A stretch of DNA of 64,000 bases from Melampsora larici-populina 98AG31 (taxonomy: Eukaryota > Basidiomycota > Pucciniomycetes > Pucciniales > Melampsoraceae). Position 1 is the stretch's first letter, and each line of letters opens with the position of its first letter. Below are positions 39,918 through 51,100 of this stretch, piece by piece. A program made the translations under genes and the position numbers. A model generated the notes under the pieces. It saw only the letters and a program-made list of their open reading frames with translations. It did not search any database and was not told where the DNA came from. The DNA lies in the NCBI RefSeq assembly GCF_000204055.1, contig NW_006768789.1, positions 649,858-713,857 of the forward strand, read 5' to 3'.

Positions 39918-41541
39918 ATGATACTCACTCAAATATTTAGTCTATGGATTTCATTCCAGTTCTCTTTATCATGGGCCTTGGAAGATCATGAAAATCCAGA
40001 ATTGGCAAGAAGAGTCTACACAGGGAATTTTATTGATCATGGAATTTCAACAGAGACTTACGGACAAGATGGCCTCTGGAGGATTGATAACCAATACCCA
40101 ATGTATGCAGATCTTGCAGAGCTTCCAGATGAAGATTTATTCATTGATCATTCAGCTCAGGGAAATGGAATGAACTTAAACATGAACTGGGCCAGTCCTG
40201 GTGGAGCTTTATTTCTCTCCAGAACCTCAGAAGAAGCTTCAGGAGTAGGTCATCTCAAAGATCCATATCTGATTGCAGGAAGGAAACTACACAATCCACC
40301 AGAGATGACATTTGATATTCAGGAAAAAAATGGCCCAACATTTGAAGAAGGACCCTGTCTCAAGTCAAAAGCATTGCAACAAGTAAATTACCTCAACAAA
40401 AATCCACTCCCTGGGAATCAAGAGTATGGAAGTCAATACAACAGCCCACTTTCTGAGACTATAGGCTCTGAAGACTATGAATGTGGAAATAAAAAAATGA
40501 GATTAACTTTGAGCAATGTGGAAGGCCAACAAGAAAATCCAATTGCAATAGATACAAATCTTGATTTCTCCAAGAGGACCAGATATTCTTCACCAGAAGA
40601 CACCAGTAACACTCACAACATGTCAGGGGGTGAAGATTTACCTACAGTGACCAAAAGAAAAGAAAAATTCTTTGAGATGAGGGAACAGGTTCGCAAGGAT
40701 TCTTTACTAAATATACCCAATGATCATGAAAGAGCTACAGAATTTCAATCAATTTTTGGGAGTGATCTGGGGAGAAAAGTAATTAAAGAATATCCAAGGG
40801 ATTTCTCTCAGATGTTTCTCTTTTGGCATGAGGTTGACTTTACAGTCAGATACTTATCACAGAAATATCTTGGACTAGATCCTACAAGTTGGGACAGTGT
40901 ATCTACGTGGACTTTGGAGCACGGTGTTTTCCCACTCTACATTCATCAAACATCTCATCTGCACCGTTTGTTTGAAGGAAGGTGCAGGGAATACCCATTC
41001 CACAACATTTCTCAAGCTTTTAAATCTGCAATAAACCACTTCAAACAATGGATACAGAAAGATCTTGACAAATTGGCACTAGGATTGGCAAACTATAGGC
41101 CAATATATGACAGCAAACAAAGCCATGTGGTACTAGCAGATATATTTTCCACAATCAAAGGCAATTCTATAACAACCCTAGAAGTTACCTCAACTTATAA
41201 GAAGTGGTCTCCAATTTCTTGGAAAATTACCCTGGATTGGATATCAAAGGTTCATCCAACTAGTCCCTCAATTCTAAACGTGCGAGAAATGAGATCCTCT
41301 TATGTCAACAATATAAAACAGCAATATAGTTTGAAAGACCGTCCATATAAGTGGGAGGAATTCAAGGAAGTGGTGTGCTTTTTGATTCTATTTCTACTAC
41401 AGCATTTTTCTTGAACTAATGATTTATTTCTGTGTTATGTCTTAGTTCAAGTATCCAAAACCCAGGAAACTTCCATTTGTTTGGAAAAAAGACCTTCTAA
41501 GGAGTAATGAAAGCTCAATTGGAACATCATTGAATAGATAA
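39918..41541 (+). CDS. Secreted protein of unknown family (candidate effector-like)
   Basis: Two exons, 39918-41369 and 41446-41541, close in phase to 515 residues; the intron ends CTTAG and has a CTAAT branch site. Residues 1-20 (MILTQIFSLWISFQFSLSWA) form a signal peptide. No transmembrane segment follows. The first half is acidic and low in secondary-structure signal; the second half (from about residue 245) is rich in Trp and aromatic residues, with FWHEVDFTVRYLSQKYLGL, HGVFPLYIHQTSHLHRLF and YKWEEFKE. Only three or four cysteines, so it is not a small Cys-rich effector. I recognise no domain. Reading past the intron donor would add 14 junk residues before a stop; the spliced second exon (FKYPKPRKLPFVWKKD) fits the basic, aromatic style of the domain. 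Surrounded by gene-poor repeats, a common setting for fast-evolving secreted proteins. Confidence 0.75.
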
Positions 41542-41949
41542 AATCTTTGCATTAATACTAAAAAAAATGAAGTTTCATTGAAAGAAGGCTCTCCTCCAAA
41601 TATATGATAACCATGTAGTTACCATTTTTTGATGTTTTCACTCTTTATCTCATTGAAACTCAAACCACTCTACTTTCAGCAGCAGTTGAAGTGCAGTTGT
41701 GCAGCCACTGGGGTATCTGCTATGCATATCAAAAAACTTATTTTAGCCTGTGAACTAAACACTAAAGGTTTAAACTCCCATAATAGATCTGGCACTGTAC
41801 ATCTAAGAATAAAGCTAGCCTTCTTGACTCTCATCAAGTTTTCATTACCATCTTTATTGTTTTCCTGTGACTTGGACTGCTCAATCTGTCTGTTTTCTAT
41901 GTCTGGTCTTTTTGCTGAATTTATGTATTCAGCATTATTTTGAATATCT

Positions 41950-42267
41950 TTGGCTGATCCCATCTTACATAGCACTTTTCCATGTGGTGACCTGCATGGC
42001 AAGAATATGCATAGTGGTTCCACCATTATACTGAGAGACAAACAGGTAAGCTGTGACAATCAGGGACTGGCTACAGTGACAGCACAGACTCTGCAATGCA
42101 ACCAGAACGGGTTAGGAGCTGTTGTATTGTGCAGCAATTCTGGTGTTGATCCCTTTCGGAAGCTTGAGGGAGTATATGTTGGGTGCCAAGAACCAGTCTT
42201 TAAGACACAAGACATCATACTGATCAAACGGAACTGGAAGAATTTTCTCTTACTTCAGTTGAAGTAA
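41950..42267 (+). CDS. Doubtful Cys-rich ORF
   Basis: A 105-codon frame with five cysteines spaced through GDLHGK, VSCDNQG, LQCNQNG, VLCSNSG and VGCQEP. There is no signal peptide at its ATG; a secreted product would need an upstream exon, and an acceptor-like CATCTTACATAG sits at 41961-41972. The ORF also contains a GTAAGC that could be a donor at 42047. It could be the last exon of a small secreted protein, a decayed copy of one, or chance. Confidence 0.25.
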   Translation: MADPILHSTFPCGDLHGKNMHSGSTIILRDKQVSCDNQGLATVTAQTLQCNQNGLGAVVLCSNSGVDPFRKLEGVYVGCQEPVFKTQDIILIKRNWKNFLLLQLK

Positions 42268-42594
42268 AATCAACTATTATATGTCATATGCATGGTAAAT
42301 TCTTGTTCCCCTTTTGTCTGGTGCTGAGTGATTTTGTTTCAGGAAGTTGCACAATGAATAGGCTGTTGTGCTGACCTGTTCTCCTATATGGATTTCATGT
42401 GTAGCCATAAGATCAAAGTAGAAAACTCATAGGACAGAAGGGACATCATCTTCAAAACAATGAGCATACGAAGAATAATCCACCACAGTTAACTCATACC
42501 TGAATGAGTCTGTTGAGCTTCATTATCATAATGTTTCCATTAGGTGCTAGGTGAGTGGAAGGGTTCTATGGCCAATAATTTCACATGTATACTG

Positions 42595-42815
42595 GTTGGA
42601 TGATTTATCTGAATGGACAAGAGGCAATATCGCAAGAGCTGCGCACTATATTGCAGTTGCTGTGCGGTTGCGTAGTGCTTTTGGGCGCCGCAATGGTACC
42701 ACAATATATAGTGGTGCCAGCGCTCTGCAACCTGGGATCAAGAACCCCGGTTCTTGCAAAAACGGCACTGCAATTGTGGTTTTAAAGGAAAATTGCATGT
42801 AATTTTCCCAATATT
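42595..42815. repeat. Second cluster of short palindromes
   Basis: Consecutive inverted repeats: GGTACCAC...GTGGTGCC at 42695-42718 (one mismatch), CAAGAACC-CC-GGTTCTTG at 42739-42756, and GGAAAATTGCATGTAATTTTCC near 42788-42809. Also GCACTATATTG against CAATATATAGTG. The style resembles 12597-13440 and 15590-15995. Confidence 0.5.
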
Positions 42816-43932
42816 TATTCATAAAGTCTATGTATACATGAACTCTCTGAAAATAAAAACATACAATGGCCATATCAAACTAAAATTGAAGCTCTGGAAT
42901 TTGTAAGAGATTTGTTTGAAATGTGGGTTCAAAACAACCTACAAGATTTTTTCTTAAAGATTGGTGAAAGAGAGTATGATTATGATACCAGAAAACCAAA
43001 GGATGTCAAGAAGAATTGAAATCATCCAAAGGATCTGATCAAGTCATTTTCACAATTTAGAGGTTTCTAGTGAAGTAGATATGTAATTGGTCACAAATCT
43101 CTTGGGAAATGACCATTAGTTGGATGCTTGAGGTTCATTCAATTATGCTTCCAGTGATTGAGTTGACCAGATAAAGCTTACATGATATATATTCCTATCA
43201 TAGCACAACATCAAATTTCAAAAAGTCATTCAATTTCATCTTGTTGGGGGGACTTCAAAGAATCAGTTAGTGGTCATTTGTTTTTTAACTCTTGCATTTC
43301 TTCAACAAATACCTGATTCATTGATCATGGATCTTAGCTTTTTAGTTTCAATTTCCTAAATCAAGGAAAACTCACATGAATCTTTTAGTAGCCTCAGATT
43401 CTATAGAATCTAAATGCAGCCCAAATTAATCTTCCTTCTCTCTGCATGTCAATGTTTATCTTCTCCCTATTGAGCTCAAGTGTGCCTATTCAGGGCAACA
43501 AAGCTATATTTCAAACAAAAGTTCATTAAAGGATAAAATACTCATGATTTTTCTGACTCTCGATTCTAATTTTTCATCTTAATTTCTCTCTCCTTATTAA
43601 ACAAAAATGAAAATCAATTTTTTCCTACTCTTTACTTATAACAACAAGGTATATTCTCCAACATTTGTAACAACCCATATAGAAAGGAACCATGAGTCTG
43701 AGATACAAGATAGTGAGAAAAACAGAGATAGAGAGAAAATGATAATAAATAATGATTCAACAAAAAGAGTCAAACAAGAAACAAGAAAGAAATTATAATT
43801 CATATTCAACATATTCAATAACCATCCATCATTTTTCTTCCATAGATCTCAAGGGAACTTCATAACTTCATAAATTCATACACCATTTGATTTTGGTTTG
43901 CATTAACCATTCAAGATATCATTTTTTTGTAA

Positions 43933-46900
43933 TCATCTATGATCAGGATTAGCCACAAACAAAATCGGTTTCTTAACTAAACCATGTAAAACCTTTTGAT
44001 TTTTTCCATTTCCTACTTGAATTCCAAGACCTGAAACCGAACTTGAACTAGTAGAACTCAAAGGGTTTTCTTTTCCATTTTCAAATTGTTTAACAATCGC
44101 TTTAACCCCAAGTGTACCAGCTGTCAGTTTTTTATTCACAATTGGTAATGGTAAAGGTTGATCACCAAGTAATTCTCTAGGTCCAAATAAAGCATGAGAT
44201 TCTAGAACTGGACTATTATCTACTGATGTGATTCTTTGTACTACGGTCATTTCAGCTTCAGCGGTTTGAATCATTGAACTGGTTGCAGTACGATTCGATG
44301 ATTTACTTTGATGTTTTGATGTCTGACTTTCAACTTCATTGGAATTGATATTTGTTCTACCGTGTTCATCTACCGCCACTACATTCGCCTCCGGTTCAGG
44401 CGATGGGATTAATGGTGGCGGTGCTGGATCTCTGATAGGTTCAATAGATCGATCTACAACTTGTGAATGTTTTTCTTTAAATCGATCCCACCATGTCGCT
44501 CTTCTATCTAGTGGTTTAGGTGCAGGTAGAGGTAAAGGTTGTTGGGGAATAGGTGTGACAGGACCAGTAGTTTGTGATGGATCATGAGAATCAGGATATG
44601 TTGAAGCAAAAGTAAGAGCTGTGTGTTCGCTAAGTGATTCTTCTTCTTCTTCTGGCTCTTCTTCCCCTGCTCCTCCTTCTGGGTCACTAAATGGGTTTGG
44701 ATGCCAATTCGATTGAGATGAAGAAGCATTGGAGTATTGTCGTTGTAGGTAGTGTTGATCTTCAAATGGATCTTCGAATCTAGCCACGTCTGGCATTGTC
44801 GAACTTCTTCCATCATCGCTCCACGGTGCAAGAGATGCACCAAGAAAACTAGTGGAAGTCCCAAATCCAATTTGAGATGATGCTGAACAGTCATCCAACC
44901 CCCGCCATATTCTTAATCCACCTCGAGTCTGAAAATGTTAAAATCAAACAGGTCAGCTTCCTGAAAACACAAGTAAATATCGAAAAGACTCACCGTTATC
45001 AATGGTGCAGCAGTTGGTTTTTCTGTCATGGGTGTGGGTCTAGGAAGTCTAACCCGATCAGCAAACCCATCCAAATACTTCTTCTTCCTTACATTCTGTT
45101 CTTCACCACTCAATTGACGATGATGAGGGTCATATAATGTAGCCGGTGTCGAATCCCAGATATCACTCTCTTCATCTGCCAACATATCAAACCTTTCTCT
45201 TCGTTTACGTTGAGCCCAAAAGCCTCCTATGCCTGCTAAAGCTTTCAATCCGGTTTTACCTCCTACTGCTGCTACTCCTATGTGAGGGGCATGTAAAGAT
45301 TCATTCTTGAAGACTAATCCTACTTCGTCACCATCATGATCATCTTCATTGTTATAAGGTAGATCTGGACCATGAGCTCTTCTGCGATATTCTTCGGCTT
45401 CGATTCTACGAGCTTGTTGTTGTCGCTTTTGATAACGATGAAGGTATATTGATCCACCAAGGAGCGTTGCCGCACCAACAAGGGCTGCAGCGACACCGAT
45501 GATAGCAGTCATCATTGAAGGTCTAGTAGTCTTGTTGGGAGTAGGTATCGGGATAGGTTTGACGGGATCGAGTGAGCCAGGGACTTGCCAACTAGGCGAA
45601 TCGGTTTTCTGAGAACCCACACTTCCTCCGGCTCCCGCACCAGCCCCGGAGGATGACGCCGTGGTTTGAGCCGAAGGTGCCGACTGAGCAGATGCGATAC
45701 TTTGACTCGGAACATATGTTGAAGTCCACTTGCCGGTATCGAGGTCAAAGATCGACGCTCCAGTAGGCGCAGGTAGACTACCATCAACCGGACCATATCC
45801 AAAGGTGACGATAATCCGTTGACCGACACGCGCCATAGAGTGACCCCATCGCGCTGATGGTGCACCTGTTGCCCCGGTGTTTGACAATTGGGACCAGCTG
45901 AGTTGAGTAAGATCAAGTATCCAAAGATCTGAATACACCTCAGAAGCACTGGCAGAAGCGCCACCAAAAAGCATGAGCTGCGTAGCTGAGAGTCCAACAA
46001 CTGAAAGACCTCGGCGAGGTGATGGAATAGATGTGCCAGTTAGTTGTATGGTATCCCAAACTCCAGAGCAGGAAGACGAGGTGAGGTCGGGAGTAAAGCG
46101 ATATAAGTTTTTCATATCAACTAGCTTGCCATCTCCACCCATGCCACCTATCACATAAAGTCGAACAACGTTGGTCGAGTCTATAAGAGTGACAGCTGAA
46201 TGATCAAAGATTGCTTGTGGTGCTGGTGGACATGCTGACCAAGTACCGGATTGAGGCGAAGAGTGAGAAGCCGAGTATTGCCATAACTCGTCGAAGACTG
46301 CTTGACTTCCGTCAGCGCGTTGACCTCCGAGTGTCCATATTCTCAGTGAGTCGGGAGCACTTGCGGAGTTTGTAGAATGGCGAATACGTCGGATGGGTTG
46401 TTGAGCCCAGCCAGAGGTTTGTGGAGTGATGAGGACAAGATTAGATTGGTTGGAGGGAGACGAAGGTAGAGAGATGATCGAAGCGCTATCCGAGCCAGTG
46501 AGATTGGATGACGAAGAAGCGGATCCCCCAAAGGAAAGGATTGTAGTTTGATCTAGAAGTGGAGCAAGAGAGGAATATGATGTTGGAGGTGAAGCTGATG
46601 AATTGCTTGGTATCTGAGAACCAGAGAGGTATTGCCAAGGGGGTGAGTTGGCTGAAAAAGCTGAATCGAGCGTAAGATAGAGTAGATCGTTCGTGTCTGT
46701 TCAAGTTTGATAACGCGTCGATCATCAGCCTATATCCTTCGCGTGATGAAAGCAAGTTTAGAAAACGAGGAGCATTGTATGAAGACTGACCAGGTGCGCT
46801 TGAGTAGGTGTAGCCACCATTTCCTGAAACTTTTCCACCATAGACTAAGAGAGAATTGTCAGGTAGAAGAAGAGATGCCTGAGCCCATCTGTAGGAGAGA

Positions 46901-47081
46901 AGAAGCGAAGGTCAAAAATTGATTTCATGATATAATGAAATTAAAAAAAGATCACCGACCGTGGTTGAGATGCATATTGAGATAAATCAAGTTGAGCTAA
47001 GACAGCAGTGAATGCAGAGATCAAAGCGAATAAAGATTGAGGATGTGGTCTAAGTCTTGAATGAGACGATCTTGATTCCAT
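43933..47081 (-). CDS. Kelch-propeller type-I membrane protein
   Basis: About 970 residues in four exons. Exon 1 (47081-46960) encodes a signal peptide (LFALISAFTAVLAQL). Exons 2 and 3 carry kelch repeats recognisable by paired Gly and downstream aromatic residues: LLVYGGKVSGNGG, TLGGQRADGSQ, LYVIGGMGGDGK, LMLFGGASAS and a final ATFGY-type blade ending near WTSTYVPS. A Ser/Ala-rich stalk leads to one transmembrane helix (MMTAIIGVAAALVGAATLL) near 45480-45500, then a basic stop-transfer HRYQKRQQQARR. The cytosolic tail of over 450 residues, split by an intron at about 44990-44930, is Pro/Ser-rich and acidic with an EEEPEEEEES run, and ends at TGA 43933. This resembles fungal kelch/galactose-oxidase-propeller membrane proteins thought to act in surface sensing or cell polarity; the exact role is unknown. 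A MULE sits about 330 bp upstream of its ATG. Confidence 0.85.
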
Positions 47082-47400
47082 TTATCGGAGAAAAGGGGAT
47101 TGAGTGATAAGTTGAGATAGGAGTTAGCAGAATGTGAGATGAGAAGATGATGGTATGAAGTCTGTTGAAGTCTGTTGAAGGCCGGTGGTATAACGAAGAG
47201 ATTGAGGGTGAGTTGGGTTGGCTGAGTTGTAGAATATCAGGAGATGGCAAGTGTTCTATCTGGTTGGTTGTGATTCTAATTTGCAATTTCTCAAGTTCTC
47301 AACTGAAGTGGTATTGCTGTATTGGGATGTTTGTTGATTTTTCTATCGATCAAAACAAACGCGTCCACGCGATTCTTCTTCACACGTGACTCATACACTA

Positions 47401-47410
47401 CATATTCAAA
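47401..47410. repeat. Left target-site duplication of the MULE
   Basis: CATATTCAAA, repeated without mismatch at 53417-53426. Ten base pairs fits the 9-11 bp duplications made by Mutator-like transposases. Confidence 0.9.
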
Positions 47411-47571
47411 GGGTGAAGAGATTTTTGCACTCAACGATTTACACTCATTATTGAGTGTAAATTTCGTTGTGTGCAAAAATTAACATTAGGGGGGGTAATG
47501 TTGAATTTTACACTCAATCTTGTCGAAAATTACAAGTGCAAAAAATGATGTGTAAAAAATCAAGTGTAAAA
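47411..47571 (+). repeat. Left terminal inverted repeat of the MULE
   Basis: Begins GGGTGAAGAGATTTTTGCAC and runs to a GTGTAAAA at 47571. Includes a palindrome TTTACACTCA-TTAT-TGAGTGTAAA and a G-run (AACATTAGGGGGGGT). Matches the reverse complement of 53256-53416 with few differences. Confidence 0.9.
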
Positions 47572-48121
47572 TTACAAGGTGATGACCTTCACTTACACTT
47601 TTACACTCCATTTCTTACACAGAACTTTGAGTGCAAGACAAGTTCCGTGCAAAATTCGAAATATGGGGACCAATATCCACTTTTGCACCCATATAATTTA
47701 CACTCATGATTCAGTGTGTTTTGTGAGGGTGCAAAACCCTAAAATGTCCCCCCACATATACAATTTTGCACCGTACCTCTTGAGTGCAAACAGATCTGGA
47801 CTTAGCAAAAAAAAAAACTTAGGCAGACACCATTTAGTTGAAGCACCTCACCTCAGGCCTTTTCACCTCAGGAACTTTGAGTCAAACTTATCTCACGTGT
47901 CACATTGGCACCAGAGTTCCACCACTTAATTGGCCAATATGTATTTCAATGAGGCCGCCATAACAATTCAAAAACAACTCGAGAAAAAAGAGAAAAAATG
48001 GCTCTTGCGCTTACCTTCGCGATCATAGCCAGGAACGTGTATGTATATATATATATAAAGTAAAATCAATCAAGAAACAATGAAACGTGTATCAACCATT
48101 TAAAAAAACAATCAAAAGTAT

Positions 48122-51100
48122 CTATTTCTTCTTCTTCCCCTTGGCCTTAGGCTTTTGTTCAGCCTGCTGACCCTCGAGGACCTTGGTTAAAGGTCCAACG
48201 GGTTCGTTAACCCGCGCTTTGGCACGCTTCTTGCCCTTCGTCACTTTCTTGACCGAGGAAGGGGAAGCAGACGGGGACTTGGCCGGGCTACCTTCTGGCG
48301 CGGTTCGCTTGTTACGCAGGCGGAGGATCAGACGCTCCGAGGTTGGGTTAGCTTCATTGGGAAGAGTATCTTCCCCAGCATCGCACTCTGCGCCGAAAGA
48401 AATAATCGGAGGTGACGGTTCAATAGGTTGAGATGCTGCAGTTCGATGGTCCACATCCACCTGGGCTGTAGGTGGTTTGAGAGCGCCTGAGATAGAGTGC
48501 ATACTTCAACATCAGGTAGGCAAAAGATGACAATGGTTGCCAACACTCACTATCATCCATTTGACCTTGACCAAAAGCCCGCCTGGCTTTATCGCTTTGG
48601 GAGGACACCCGCGAAACGATGTCTTGCACATTCTCGGCCTCGTCTTGGATGCAAGGCTTCGAATCGACCGCGAGGGCCTCTTGCTGGCTGCTGACTACGA
48701 GGACAAATCAAATAAAGGTTAAACTTTGGCATGGCAATAGAAATTATCAGGAGATACTCACTCGCGGATGCAAAAGCTTGCTTCGCCATGTTTGCCGAAC
48801 CTCGCACAGGTGGAACAGATGGAACAGATGGAGTGGCAAGTTTGTCAATCTGTTCGTCAAGACCTTCCAAGTCGCCAGGTCGAACAAATGGCACATTGCC
48901 AAGGGGTTCCGGATTCTTGAGGGTTATCTTGGCAATTCCACAATTTATGAGCTTCTGTTCGTCAATGTTGGGCTTGCGCGAGTAAATGACCCAGCTGGTG
49001 TAAGGTTGGGGGCCAGCAATCAAGGACAAGTCTTGACCTAGCAGCTGGGCACGGCCGTCATCCTTGCGGTCATCAAAGAACCACACCCCACGCACACCAT
49101 CGACGTGTCTTACCAATTTACACCAGTAATGGCTGAACGCCCAGAACCCACGAGAGACAATTTCATAGTCGACGTTGTCGAGCCTTATCGTTTCAGGCCA
49201 GTTCATATCGCCCATGAAAGAGGCACGATCCTCATCGCCAAGGCCTCCAACACCACCTAGGAGGAAGTAGACGTTGATTGGCCTTTTTGAGAAGTCCAAC
49301 CGACATCGCTCATATAACCGAGGAACTCCACCGGAAGGATCCAACTCTAGGTGAGTGACTTCGTTCTCACTCACCGCGTCCTCGTCGGCCTGGGTTGCCG
49401 TAGGTTGCCGGGAAAGTCCTTTGCGATGGGCTTTCAGACAAGTGGGACAGCATCTGGGAATGACTGAGAAGAGGCCATCGGTTTGCCAGGCAGAGAGCAG
49501 CTCGGTGACATCTGAGTATCTGATGTTGGCCTCGTGGAAGAGATCCGTCGTCAAGACAACCTTGGCTTTGACCATGGTTTCCGTTTCTTGATGGGCGCCA
49601 TTGGCGCTGCATTGATAATCGCGAAGGAGGTCGTACGCAAAATGTCAACCGGCTGCGGTGGGATGCTTCTTGGACATTAGGAGATAATCCATGAAGAGAT
49701 CGGCTGAGCAGAACGCGTCCGTGACAAAAGAGTCCGGCGACAACTGTTGGATGGCCGTTTGAAGAGACTTGAGCCCGCGAGATAAAACGGATTTGATGTG
49801 CGAGGCACGATGCATCTCGGATGACACCCGGGACGAGTAATGGCGGATGAGTTTCGAGGTGATATCTTTGCTCTTACCGGTGCCTTGGATCCACAAAGGC
49901 GAGAACGTGGGGAACAGGGCTTCCAGAGTGGCTGTTTCCCAGCACCGATTCTGCTTACCAGGTTCGTTACTGGCTGAGTAAGCTTGATACGAAGAGTGTG
50001 GATCTCGGTTAACATTCGCCGAACCAGCCGGTCGACCGAGCTTCTTCGAAGGCAGAAGCGCCTCCGTCGTATCCGGCGGCCGACCATCGTTAACGTCCGG
50101 GCGCCGTCTGGTGTGTTCTTTGGACCAGCCTAAGGTTTCAACTACCGAGTCCCAGTTGGAACCGTACTTCACCGGGATTCCACGGCGAAGCTGATCATAG
50201 TCGCGGTTGAGGGACTTCACAAACAAGAGAAGCTGAATGAAGCCTTGCATGATGGTGCATTGGCCGGACCTACAACGAAGTCAATGTGGATTAGTACTTA
50301 AATCCCAACTGACCAAGGGAGTAAAGTCACGTTAAGGAAGAAAACCACTCACGATAAAATGTAGTATTGACGATGCATTGATTCTTGCCCATTAGTGGTA
50401 TCAGGCACGTCAGCCTCAGGCTCATCAGGAAGCGGAGGATCGTCCAAAGGAAGGCGACCACAGGCAGTAAAGAGCATTGAGTGAATGTCGGCGGTATTCC
50501 ACCAGTCTAGCCAGGCCTTCGATTTAGGAAAGAGGCGAAAGATATGATCGAATTTGTCGCCTAAGCTTTTACCGCCGGGTTGAACTGGCTCTAAGAGATC
50601 GTAAGCCAAGCGTTTGAAATTGCCCTTCAAGTAAACGTCCCTGATTAGTCACATATAAACCCATGCCGGAACATGCGAATAAGTATGGTGAAGGCCACTC
50701 ACCACTTGGCTCACATCGACAATGTTCCGATTTTTCTTGACCCGGGTGATGGACTGCCTATAATGCTCGTGACAACCCTTAAGCTTATCCAAAGCTTTGG
50801 CCGGATCCCTTTCGTTAAAGACGTCCATGTACGCCGCGATGAAACCTTTCTTCTGAGCCGCCGAGAAATCGACCACTTGCTGAGACAAGAGGTCCCGCTC
50901 GTGGAAAGAGAGACCAGCATCGTAAATTTGTTTGAGCAACGTGGTAAAATGGGCTCGATAATGATTGACGTTGAGCCCCCACATCCAAGTAAGCTGGATG
51001 GGGATCCAACGGTGCATGACTTCGCTGTACATAGACGTGGTAAGAAGATAGCCGTTCTTGAAAAATCGGTATGTGACGTCTGACAACAAGCCACCCGAGT

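Larger units (their letters stand above)
41542..43932. other. Intergenic region with one possible Cys-bearing ORF and a hairpin cluster
   Basis: No firm gene. Two items in it are listed separately (41950-42267 and 42595-42815). The rest is AT-rich and unremarkable. Confidence 0.4.

Noticed and set aside
44508..44894. Alternative-frame ORF rich in Leu, His and Gln inside the kelch tail
   Set aside because: Shadow of the low-complexity cytosolic tail in another frame.
48619..49041. Plus-strand frame of 140 codons opposite the MULE peptidase
   Set aside because: Mirror of a well-supported coding strand; no family features.
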